From the NCBI GenBank assembly GCA_964613745.1, contig CAZTJA010000140.1, positions 1 through 6,387 on the forward strand: 6,387 bases of DNA, in the 5' to 3' direction. Under the pieces are notes generated by a model. The model ran no database searches and had not been told where the DNA came from. It saw only the letters and a program-made list of their open reading frames with translations. The position numbers and the translations under genes are program-made. This stretch comes from CAZTJA01 sp964613745. Lineage in GTDB: Bacteria; Desulfobacterota; Desulfomonilia; Desulfomonilales; Desulfomonilaceae. Shown piece by piece: positions 1 to 5,886 of the stretch. Numbering within the stretch: the stretch's first letter is position 1; each line of letters opens with the position of its first letter.

Positions 1-77
1 TTGAAGATTACCCTGCATCGGGAATGTTCGACAAAGTAATGGGTCGAATGAAGCAGTGGTTTGCGGAAGCTTTCTGA
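1..77 (+). CDS. C-terminal end of an unidentified protein (5' part outside window)
   Basis: The plus-strand frame starting at base 3 is open from the window edge to a TGA at 75-77. It encodes 24 residues: EDYPASGMFDKVMGRMKQWF followed by AEAF. Both other plus frames meet a stop within the first 40 bases. The tail ends in a regular amphipathic pattern (M-F-x-x-V-M-x-x-M-x-x-W-F), which suggests a C-terminal helix of a real protein. It converges on the sugar dehydrogenase, whose stop lies 110 bases further on. Too little is visible to name a family, and a chance open frame of this length cannot be excluded. Confidence is therefore moderate. Confidence 0.5.
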   Translation, partial: EDYPASGMFDKVMGRMKQWFAEAF

Positions 78-105
78 TCGGCACGTTTTTCTTCGATTAG
101 TTTAT

Positions 106-137
106 AAAAAAATTTAACCGTCAACTCGTGTCGTTGA
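106..137 (-). terminator. Weak candidate terminator of the dehydrogenase gene
   Basis: Read on the minus strand, a 5-bp hairpin (TCAAC, 7-base loop, GTTGA; bases 121-137) is followed after 8 bases by a run of seven T (bases 112-106). It lies about 50 bases past the stop at 188. The stem is short and AT-rich, and the T-run is not adjacent to it, so it may not work. I see no better hairpin in the 110 bases between the two convergent genes. Confidence 0.22.
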
Positions 138-187
138 AGCTCCATTCGAATTCCGAACGTCTTACTAATCAACGCTGATCACAGGAA

Positions 188-1825
188 TCAGTGGGATTTT
201 TTGTACAACTTCTTAAGTCTGTTGATATGACCTCGTCCAAGACCCTTAACCTCACAGCCTAATTCAAAATATCTTTTAATTGCATCATCATCAAGTATTC
301 CGAAGCAATCTATAACGGCCAATGGTCCGCCTGCGCTCTCGAAAACAACGTCCGGACTAAGCTCGAGGAATTGCTTATGACGCACGGCAAAAATAATGCA
401 GTCCGCATCTTTGAGAACTTCATCCAAGCTTTGTGCAACGCAAAGATTGGTTAATTTTTTCTGACTCCTGAAAAACCGTGCTTTTCCCTTGCCGGGTGAG
501 GGGTATTGATCCTGGGCTTCAAATTCCCACCAGTGATCAACATACGGGTCAAATACACAGACATCGGCTCCCATTTCCACCAGCCTGCGCACGATCACCT
601 CAGATCCACTGTAACGAGTGTCGCCGACATCTTCACGGTACGATGCTCCCAGTAGGGCAACTTTGGATGCAGCAATGTAGCGACCCATATTTCTCAGGGC
701 GTCTCTGGCAAGCTCCGGAACGTGCAAAGCTCGGGTATCGTTTATATTGATTGCAGCGGGCGTGATCTTAAACAGATCGTCTTGAAAACCCATGAGGTGC
801 TTGTATGCCCAAACTCCGAGTCCTCCATCCTTTGGAAGACAGTATCCGCCGATTCCCGGTCCCGGGAAAATGAGATTTGAATGGGTTGGGCGAACTTTGA
901 TTGCATTGATGACCTTGACGAGGTCAACACCGTTCCGCTCGGAAAATAGGCTCCACTCGTTGAGAAACGCAAGTATGGTGGCTCGATAGCTGTTTTCCAC
1001 TATCTTTGCGGTTTCAGATTCAATGGGTCTATCCAGAACGGTTAAAGGATAGTTTTTCGTATCCAATACATCGTCAAGAAATTTGACGACTCGTTCTTTG
1101 GATTCCTGGTTGATTCCGCTGCAAACTCGCCAGAAATTCCTGATGGATCCCACGTAATTTGCACCGGGCATTACTCGCTCGTAGCTATGTGCAATAAGCG
1201 GCTCTGACTCTATTCCTCTTTTGTGAAACGCCTTTTTTATCAGAGGGTATGCCACCTGTTCGGTAGTTCCCGGCGGAACCGTGGTTTCGATCAGCACGAG
1301 AGCTTCAGCGGGTATGAGATCCCCGATTATTTCAAGTGCCTTTTCGAGATCTTCCATCTGAACGTACCCGGTAGACACGTCATCCAGAGACTCTTTGATA
1401 TAATCGCACTGTACGTCCACTACTACGATGTCGGCCAATGTAAGCGCCTGATAAATATACGAAGCAGTAAGGGTATTTTTTTCGTTAACACAGCGATGAA
1501 TGATCTCCGGGACTTCAGGATCTTCGGACTTCATGGGAGATATGCCCCTATTAATCAGGGGAATTTTCCAGTAGCTACGCGTGCTTGGACGCTGCATTCC
1601 AATGACGAACTTTGTTGATTTACCGGAATCGTCTGTGGAATCGGCAATTACGGCAGCCATTACGGCGCCCACAAAACCCATTCCAAGAACCACCACTATT
1701 TCGCGGCCCTGCTTTCTTTGCTCTGAAGCTAGAGTTTCGAGTCTCTCAAATTCAAGCTGGGCGTCTATTTCATTTGGAAGAGCAAACTTCTCACCTTCCG
1801 GGCTCACGGAATAGAGTACGGTCAT
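188..1825 (-). CDS. Nucleotide-sugar (UDP-hexose / UDP-N-acetylhexosamine type) 6-dehydrogenase
   Basis: This is a member of the UDP-glucose/GDP-mannose dehydrogenase family. These cytoplasmic enzymes oxidise the C6 hydroxyl of a sugar nucleotide to a carboxylate with two NAD+, supplying uronic acids for surface polysaccharides. Numbering from the start at 1825 (545 residues), the NAD-binding motif GMGFVG is at 48-53. The substrate motif YERVMPG is near 215. The central-helix Lys and Asn (ETAKIVENSYRA) are at 274 and 278. The catalytic Cys329 sits in GPGIGGYCLPKDGG. A C-terminal sugar-nucleotide-binding domain covers about 385-530. The ERVMPG form resembles the WbpA/WecC (N-acetylhexosamine) branch more than UDP-glucose dehydrogenases, but the substrate is not settled. 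At 545 residues it is longer than the usual 420-450. The extra length is an N-terminal extension of about 40 residues and an insertion near 435-460. The frame also extends to an ATG at 1960. I prefer 1825 because AGAGGA precedes it by 4 bases and a strong promoter lies inside the longer version. Confidence 0.93.
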   Translation of the reverse strand: MTVLYSVSPEGEKFALPNEIDAQLEFERLETLASEQRKQGREIVVVLGMGFVGAVMAAVIADSTDDSGKSTKFVIGMQRPSTRSYWKIPLINRGISPMKSEDPEVPEIIHRCVNEKNTLTASYIYQALTLADIVVVDVQCDYIKESLDDVSTGYVQMEDLEKALEIIGDLIPAEALVLIETTVPPGTTEQVAYPLIKKAFHKRGIESEPLIAHSYERVMPGANYVGSIRNFWRVCSGINQESKERVVKFLDDVLDTKNYPLTVLDRPIESETAKIVENSYRATILAFLNEWSLFSERNGVDLVKVINAIKVRPTHSNLIFPGPGIGGYCLPKDGGLGVWAYKHLMGFQDDLFKITPAAININDTRALHVPELARDALRNMGRYIAASKVALLGASYREDVGDTRYSGSEVIVRRLVEMGADVCVFDPYVDHWWEFEAQDQYPSPGKGKARFFRSQKKLTNLCVAQSLDEVLKDADCIIFAVRHKQFLELSPDVVFESAGGPLAVIDCFGILDDDAIKRYFELGCEVKGLGRGHINRLKKLYKKSH

Positions 1826-1836
1826 AATTCCTCTGC
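1826..1836 (-). promoter_or_regulatory. Ribosome binding site that decides the dehydrogenase start
   Basis: On the minus strand the bases before the ATG at 1825 read AGCAGAGGAATT, giving an AGAGGA core 4 bases from the start codon. The alternative ATG at 1960 is preceded by an AT-rich stretch (AAATTTAACATCACGTCAC) with no purine-rich Shine-Dalgarno match. Confidence 0.7.
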
Positions 1837-1867
1837 TATTTTGCGGAATCTGATTTGAATCTGTCAG

Positions 1868-1897
1868 TTTATAATTGAAGTGAGTTGTACTCGTCAA
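1868..1897 (-). promoter_or_regulatory. Sigma70-like promoter of the dehydrogenase gene
   Basis: On the minus strand TTGACG (bases 1897-1892) is followed by 18 bases and TATAAA (1873-1868). Each box is one base off consensus. Transcription would begin near 1861, giving a leader of about 36 bases to the ATG at 1825. It lies inside the open frame that reaches 1960, so it argues against the longer protein. Confidence 0.65.
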
Positions 1898-2160
1898 GAA
1901 AACCTTTTCCACTGGAATTGAACCGAAAAAGCTAATGGCGTTTAGCTGAGGTTTCAGCATGTGACGTGATGTTAAATTTTGGGACGAGAGTCAGCCAATC
2001 ATGGGCACTGAGGAATTTGTCTTCGTTTGGACCGAGTTGTCTTTTCGGGCTTATGGAAACAATTTTCTTGACTAACGGTTAGCATGTTTACTATGGTTGC
2101 GCTTCACCGCACTCCGGATTATTTTTTTTGCGTTGTTTTGAAGGAGGGTTTTGAGGGATA

Positions 2161-2206
2161 CCCCGCTCCGGAAGTATTTTCCGGTGGGCGGTCTTTCGGA
2201 GCGGGG
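2161..2206 (-). terminator. Strong hairpin just after the ABM-like gene; possible terminator or 3'-end stabiliser
   Basis: The arms CCCCGCTCCGGAAG (2161-2174) and CTTTCGGAGCGGGG (2193-2206) pair over 14 positions, with one G-U wobble when the plus strand is read and an A-C mismatch at that point on the minus strand. The loop is 18 bases. The hairpin begins 7 bases past the stop of the ABM-like gene, where a terminator is expected. Neither side has a proper T-run (minus strand continues TATCCCTCAAAACCC), so intrinsic termination is uncertain. It could instead protect the mRNA 3' end or be a copy of a dispersed palindromic element. Confidence 0.5.
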
Positions 2207-2213
2207 ATAAACA

Positions 2214-2531
2214 CTAAGCCATATCGACCCATTCACCGATTTTCTCACCTACATAGTATGTTTCAAACATCTCAGGTTCTCTGAGAAATTCGTTTAATTT
2301 TGCTAAGAAACTTTTTCTTTTATCGCTTTCGGACCATTCCTCCCATTTTTTGAGTGTTCTCCAGGCGCTTATAACTACTATCTTGTCGGGATTTTGGGCT
2401 GAAACGAGAGTCTCGCCTGAGATGTACCCGGGTTGGAGAGTGGCAAGGGAACGAAATTCCATCAACAGTTGATGTGCCTTTGAGATGGTACCTGGTTTGA
2501 ACGTTCTGGTAATGATTACTTTAGCAGCCAT
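2214..2531 (-). CDS. Antibiotic biosynthesis monooxygenase (ABM)-fold protein
   Basis: The 105-residue protein matches the small ABM family, which has a ferredoxin-like fold and is usually dimeric; relatives include YgiN and IsdG-type proteins. What shows this is the opening strand AAKVIITRTF, a helix (about 15-30), the conserved turn LQPGYISGETL (32-42), a strand PDKIVVISAW ending at Trp57, and the segment WRTLKKWEEW with Trp63 and Trp66. The length is normal for the family. Many members in anaerobes are not known to be oxygenases, so the reaction and substrate cannot be given; no haem or flavin site is obvious. The start is well supported by AAGGAGG, 6 bases before the ATG. The gene stands alone, read divergently from the ankyrin gene, with its own candidate promoter at 2614-2642. 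Confidence 0.85.
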   Translation of the reverse strand: MAAKVIITRTFKPGTISKAHQLLMEFRSLATLQPGYISGETLVSAQNPDKIVVISAWRTLKKWEEWSESDKRKSFLAKLNEFLREPEMFETYYVGEKIGEWVDMA

Positions 2532-2544
2532 TGGTTTCCTCCTT
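2532..2544 (-). promoter_or_regulatory. Near-perfect Shine-Dalgarno of the ABM-like gene
   Basis: On the minus strand AAGGAGG lies 6 bases (AAACCA) before the ATG at 2531. This is close to the ideal anti-16S match and spacing. It fixes the start and suggests efficient translation. Confidence 0.8.
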
Positions 2545-2613
2545 GGAATGTAAAGACGTTTTTCCGTTGTTAGGAGAAAGTTAACCGGTGGGCCTACGTG
2601 AACTTATATTCAT

Positions 2614-2642
2614 ATTGTAACTATTTGAGAATACAATCGCAA
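2614..2642 (-). promoter_or_regulatory. Sigma70-like promoter of the ABM-like gene
   Basis: On the minus strand TTGCGA (2642-2637) is followed by exactly 17 bases and TACAAT (2619-2614). The -10 box is one base off consensus and the -35 box two. The start would be near 2607, with a leader of about 75 bases. Its -35 box lies 16 bases from that of the plus-strand promoter for the ankyrin gene. Confidence 0.5.
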
Positions 2643-2658
2643 TTACGTTATTTCTAAA

Positions 2659-2687
2659 TTGGCATTCAATTAGTTAGATGTTATACT
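2659..2687 (+). promoter_or_regulatory. Sigma70-like promoter of the ankyrin-repeat gene
   Basis: TTGGCA (2659-2664), exactly 17 bases, then TATACT (2682-2687). Each box is one base off consensus. Transcription would start near 2694, leaving a leader of about 129 bases before the ATG at 2823. The leader contains the inverted repeat CAGCATA (2700-2706) / TATGCTG (2755-2761), which could fold into a 7-bp stem with a large loop. Confidence 0.6.
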
Positions 2688-2822
2688 TCGGGTACAAAAC
2701 AGCATAAATTCGTTACTAAGATCCGGACTCGCTATATAAACCACAGAGTTATTCTATGCTGAACCGCCGAAAAGAAAACAATCGGGATTAAAGAACGACG
2801 AACGCTAGGGGGGAGCGGCAAT

Positions 2823-4088
2823 ATGGAAAAAAGGCGAATTAGTGCCAAGGACATATTAAATGATATCCGGGCCGGTTTGCCTGATTCATATTTGTGGGCG
2901 AAGTATAAACTTACGCCGGAGGGGTTACTTTATATATTTGAACGGCTGTTGCGAGCCCGCTTGTTAAGTCGGGAAGATTATGATGCTCGCAAGAGCGGTT
3001 ATGAGAAAACTCTGGAAAGGGATCGTGAAAGACCGGCGGGGACTTGCAGTGTTTGCGGCAGAGTCATACCACCCGAAGTGGATGAATGTACACACTGCGA
3101 TTCATTAACAGCCGACAATTTCAGGGAAAATCTGCTCATTGAGAGCACCGCTATGATCAGTGAAGAAGAACGGAGCGAAATAGCATCCGTTCTGATTTCT
3201 GAATTGGATTCCGCATCAATTCCCGTGAGCGATTCGACGGAAGTGTTGCCGGAAAATGACCGGCGACGGGTAGTCGAGAACGACGACGGCTCGGAGATAT
3301 ATGCGGGAAAAAATGCAATACTCAAAGCTTCCAGTCGCGGCAGAACCGACCATGTAGAACTCTTGCTCAAAGCAGGCCACAACGTCAATCATAGAAGCAA
3401 GTACGGGAACACACCATTAATGAGGGCCTGCTACAAGGGTCATTTGGCAACGGCTCGTCTCCTACTCGATTTCAAGGCTGATGTAAATGCCGAAAACCAT
3501 CATGGTAATACTTCCCTATTGGTTGCCGTGAGCGCCGGTCACATGGAAATGATAGACTTGCTTCTTGGCAGAGGTGCGGACCCGAATATCCAAAATATGG
3601 ACGGCAATTCACCATTACTGGTTGCAGCAGCGGACGGCAAATTTCAGATGGTTTCTAAGCTGTTGGCTCATCGGGCTCATGTGGACATTCCGAATACCTA
3701 TGGAGATACACCATTATCGAAAGCTTGTGATAGAGACGATTTTCAAATTGTAAAGCTTTTGATCGACTCAGGCGCAGACGTCAATTGTAGGAACAAATTC
3801 GGCAACACCGCTTTAATGAAAGCAGCATACAGGGGTTATCTGAATATAGCCGAATCCCTCATAAAACAAGGTGCAGATGTAAACGCCCGGAACATATACG
3901 GCAATACGGCCCTTATGAAGGCGACTTTCGGAAATCATTTGTCGGTTGTAGAGCTGTTACTAAAATCCGGAGCAGAAGTGAAAATTGCCGATGAAAACGG
4001 CAACACGGCTCTGGATAGAGCATTAAATTCCAACAATAAAGAGATACTTGCCCTATTGCTGCGTTATACCGGCGAAGAAAAGGCGTGA
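2823..4088 (+). CDS. Ankyrin-repeat protein with HTH-like N-terminus and zinc ribbon
   Basis: This is a 421-residue protein with no signal peptide or membrane segment, so it is probably cytoplasmic. Residues 5-50 are predicted helical (ISAKDILNDIRAGLPDSYLW, then KYKLTPEGL) and look like a helix-turn-helix-type module. From memory I associate this pattern with uncharacterised Desulfobacterota proteins, which is unverified. A zinc ribbon follows, with Cys75-x2-Cys78 and Cys89-x2-Cys92. Residues 95-160 are acidic and likely disordered. Eight ankyrin repeats then run to the C-terminus. Their glycines (162, 195, 228, 261, 294, 327, 360, 393) are exactly 33 residues apart, and the usual TPLH is replaced by TPLM, TALM or TSLL. 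The fold implies protein binding; the partner is unknown. The ATG at 2823 has a GGGGAG-type ribosome site 7 bases upstream. The gene is monocistronic as far as can be seen: divergent from the ABM-like gene and convergent with the autotransporter gene. A regulatory or scaffold role is inference. Confidence 0.9.
   Translation: MEKRRISAKDILNDIRAGLPDSYLWAKYKLTPEGLLYIFERLLRARLLSREDYDARKSGYEKTLERDRERPAGTCSVCGRVIPPEVDECTHCDSLTADNFRENLLIESTAMISEEERSEIASVLISELDSASIPVSDSTEVLPENDRRRVVENDDGSEIYAGKNAILKASSRGRTDHVELLLKAGHNVNHRSKYGNTPLMRACYKGHLATARLLLDFKADVNAENHHGNTSLLVAVSAGHMEMIDLLLGRGADPNIQNMDGNSPLLVAAADGKFQMVSKLLAHRAHVDIPNTYGDTPLSKACDRDDFQIVKLLIDSGADVNCRNKFGNTALMKAAYRGYLNIAESLIKQGADVNARNIYGNTALMKATFGNHLSVVELLLKSGAEVKIADENGNTALDRALNSNNKEILALLLRYTGEEKA
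3306..4073 (+). repeat. Eight tandem 99-base ankyrin-coding repeats
   Basis: Codons 162-417 encode eight ankyrin units, each 33 residues (99 bases) with no insertions or deletions; the last is slightly short. Units 6 and 7 are the most alike, both beginning GNTALMKA (codons 327-334 and 360-367). They use different synonymous codons, so the similarity is not a very recent duplication. Confidence 0.85.
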
Positions 4089-4157
4089 AGCCGAATCTCG
4101 CCGGGTTCAATTCCTCAACAACTCCTATGTTTTATCGTTATCACCCGTTACTACGGA
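4089..4157. other. Short convergent gap between ankyrin and autotransporter genes
   Basis: The 69 bases between the two facing stop codons contain no gene and no hairpin with a T-run on either strand that I can find. Termination of both transcripts must rely on something not visible here, or overlap into the opposite gene. Confidence 0.5.
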
Positions 4158-5636
4158 TTACGGACACGTTGAACCATTTATCCAGTCCCCGTCTGGAACA
4201 TAGGCACTCGGATCCGATCCCGTGCCGACGAATACGAGAATGCTGCTTACTTTCGGGTTGGCCCACAACGTGGGAAGTTCGACTCTGTGGAATACCGAGG
4301 ATTTGTCGCATTTTTTTCGGGGTGTGAGATACACATAGATGATGCCGGAAGCCTCTCTAGCATATGCCGCCGAAGCGCAATCCCACATGGGGGTGATATC
4401 CTTAGCATCGTCGTAAGGCGGAACCGGATAGTTTCCGACGTACGAATTCACGTAGGCCCATCCCGGGGTATACGCCAGTACTTGGTGCCCGGCTGCTTTG
4501 CATGCATTCAGTGCATCAGGATAGCCGCTATAGAAGCAGGCTGTATCCGGTGATACGTAAAATAGGGAGTCCTCGGGCAATCCGGTACATTTGGAATTTA
4601 CAACGACCTGATTCGGCTTAAACCAGTTTCTTCGAACCGGTTGCGCCATCAATTTATTGAGATTGCGTGGGCTCTTGAATACCGGTTCGGGTGAGGAGAA
4701 TGGGTTGTTGCCTCTGACCAGATTTGTTAGATCGAACCCGATGTTCACGAATCCGCCTACAACGCCATAGTTCCTATAAAGGTCATCGTGACCGTATTCT
4801 GCTGAAAATCGGAAGATTCCGTCGGCAGTGGTGAATTCTGATCCTCCTTTCCATCCCCTTTTATAGCTGCTTCCAACTTCAAATTGGTACCCGGTCAGCT
4901 TAAGCCTCATGTCCATGTTGTTAAAGACAGGCATCGAAAATCCGGCTTGCAGATCGAAATTGCCGTTTCCTTCTTTGTAGCCGTCGACGATGTTGGATGT
5001 AGGAAACGCGCTACCTCGAGAGTCATAGGAGCTGAACACCTTCCCGTAGTAATTGAAATTAAGATCGAAAGCTGAATCAGCAGGGCCGAGAGCCGTCGTC
5101 TCCAGACCAAATCCCATTGAAGAATGTTGATTTCCAGTCAAGCGTGTAGTGTCGTAGAAGATGTTGGCTCCCACGAGAATGTCGGGATTTAGCAATTTGC
5201 GATATCCCAAGCCGATTGAGAGGTCCTCTCTCGTGTTGAAACCGGGTCTTCCCAGATTCCAGAAATTCTGAAGTATGGGTACCCAAGTTGTGGACTTGTA
5301 ACTGGTAAAATTTCCGTGAAATTCGGCGAATAAGCGTGAACTACTCGAAATATTGAAAGGCAAGAGGTAATCGATGCTCCAATGACTTTGCCTAAGATTT
5401 TTTCCAAAAAGATAGGAAAATCCAATTTCCAGATTTGGAATGGTGGGCTTTAAGAATGGGAACATGTCGCTGGTCAAATTGACGGAATCCGATCCGCCAT
5501 TGAATGCCGCACCCGCTGAAATTCCCTGGGTCTGATTATACGTTTCCGCTTTTGCTGAATGTGTCAAAAGCGTGATTGCAAGGAGAACACAAAATACAAT
5601 GAGCGATGTTGCTTTGTCGCGACGGCATGATTCCAT
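4158..5636 (-). CDS. Inverse autotransporter (intimin/invasin-type beta-barrel) with cysteine-rich passenger
   Basis: A 492-residue outer-membrane protein, numbered from the ATG at 5636. Residues 1-30 form a signal peptide: basic MESCRRDK, a hydrophobic core, and AKA before ETYNQ. Residues 31 to about 303 match the inverse-autotransporter beta-domain, with alternating strands and the family blocks GLGYR (142-146), GANIFYD (156-162), GFGLE (175-179) and NFNYY (193-197). A last strand (GFVNIGFDL) ends near 303. The linker contains PVRRN (333-337), as at the barrel exit in this family. Family members hold a C-terminal passenger outside the cell. Here there are no visible Ig-like repeats or LysM domain, only one compact domain (350-492) with six cysteines (350, 367, 379, 420, 443, 491). 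The mature barrel itself has none. I cannot name this domain; adhesion is the default guess. The longer frame to a TTG at 5702 is rejected because it puts residues before the signal peptide and lacks a ribosome site. GGAGG lies 4 bases before 5636. Confidence 0.85.
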   Translation of the reverse strand: MESCRRDKATSLIVFCVLLAITLLTHSAKAETYNQTQGISAGAAFNGGSDSVNLTSDMFPFLKPTIPNLEIGFSYLFGKNLRQSHWSIDYLLPFNISSSSRLFAEFHGNFTSYKSTTWVPILQNFWNLGRPGFNTREDLSIGLGYRKLLNPDILVGANIFYDTTRLTGNQHSSMGFGLETTALGPADSAFDLNFNYYGKVFSSYDSRGSAFPTSNIVDGYKEGNGNFDLQAGFSMPVFNNMDMRLKLTGYQFEVGSSYKRGWKGGSEFTTADGIFRFSAEYGHDDLYRNYGVVGGFVNIGFDLTNLVRGNNPFSSPEPVFKSPRNLNKLMAQPVRRNWFKPNQVVVNSKCTGLPEDSLFYVSPDTACFYSGYPDALNACKAAGHQVLAYTPGWAYVNSYVGNYPVPPYDDAKDITPMWDCASAAYAREASGIIYVYLTPRKKCDKSSVFHRVELPTLWANPKVSSILVFVGTGSDPSAYVPDGDWINGSTCP

Positions 5637-5655
5637 ACTACCTCCATATCCTCCA
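5637..5655 (-). promoter_or_regulatory. Tandem Shine-Dalgarno sequences before the autotransporter
   Basis: The minus strand reads TTGGAGGATATGGAGGTAGT before the ATG at 5636. The nearer GGAGG has a 4-base spacer to the ATG and fixes the signal-peptide start. The farther GGAGG lies 2 bases before another, out-of-frame ATG at 5647, which opens a 27-codon frame ending at 5564. Confidence 0.65.
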
Positions 5656-5681
5656 AGAAATAGAAAATTAGAAAAATCTGG

Positions 5682-5693
5682 ACGAATATTCGT
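5682..5693. promoter_or_regulatory. Perfect 12-base palindrome, possible operator
   Basis: ACGAATATTCGT is its own reverse complement and lies 46 bases upstream of the autotransporter start. A palindrome of this size in a leader region is a plausible repressor or activator site. No known regulator consensus is recognised, and chance occurrence is possible. Confidence 0.25.
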
Positions 5694-5857
5694 ACAGCAC
5701 AAACTAACTTGATGGGCTATTACGGAGTTCTATAAGCGGAAGAAACCGGAACCGGAATCTTTATTAATAATGCAGGATCCCGTCCGATGAGCACGATCAA
5801 AGGCCGCACTTAAACACTGGAAATCTGCAATTCAGTTGAATAAATTCCCCACGTCTC

Positions 5858-5886
5858 GTTCTACAAAGAGCGATGAGACAAGTCAA
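5858..5886 (-). promoter_or_regulatory. Candidate promoter for the autotransporter gene
   Basis: On the minus strand TTGACT (5886-5881), a 17-base spacer, then TAGAAC (5863-5858). The -35 box is one base off consensus, the -10 box two. It would give a leader of about 215 bases carrying the palindrome. Weaker TATAGA-like -10 boxes occur nearer the gene but lack a -35 partner. Confidence 0.35.

Larger units (their letters stand above)
1826..2213. other. Non-coding stretch between dehydrogenase and ABM-like genes
   Basis: This 388-base stretch holds the dehydrogenase promoter and ribosome binding site at its left end and a strong hairpin at 2161-2206. The middle (about 1900-2150) contains no convincing gene. 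It has a small interrupted palindrome, CTAAC-G-GTTAG at 2072-2082, directly after a TTGACT-like box on the plus strand, and a run of eight T at 2122-2129. A plus-strand open frame from 2084 has no recognisable protein features and runs into the ABM-like gene, so I do not call it. Confidence 0.6.

Noticed and set aside
1223..1618. Plus-strand open frame of 131 codons
   Set aside because: It is fully antisense to the dehydrogenase, whose catalytic motifs leave no doubt about the coding strand; composition is that of a shadow frame.
2084..2284. Plus-strand open frame of 66 codons beginning ATG at 2084
   Set aside because: It has no ribosome site or recognisable protein features, spans the hairpin at 2161-2206, and runs antisense into the well-supported ABM-like gene.
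2999..3388. Minus-strand open frame of 129 codons inside the ankyrin gene
   Set aside because: It is antisense to the zinc-ribbon and linker region; Ser-rich translation with no domain and no ribosome site.
3306..4073. Regular 99-base periodicity considered as a CRISPR-like or satellite array
   Set aside because: The period is explained by 33-residue ankyrin units in one open frame; units differ too much at the DNA level for a CRISPR or satellite.
4085..4327. GTG-started plus-strand frame overlapping the ankyrin stop
   Set aside because: The GTG/TGA overlap looked like translational coupling, but the frame is antisense to the conserved end of the autotransporter and encodes no recognisable protein.
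5077..5425. Minus-strand open frames (69 and 78 codons) inside the autotransporter gene in other frames
   Set aside because: They overlap the barrel-coding frame, which carries the conserved family blocks; nothing supports overlapping genes.
5637..5702. Longer autotransporter start at a TTG (5702)
   Set aside because: It would put 22 residues before an otherwise typical signal peptide and has no ribosome site, while the ATG at 5636 has GGAGG 4 bases upstream.
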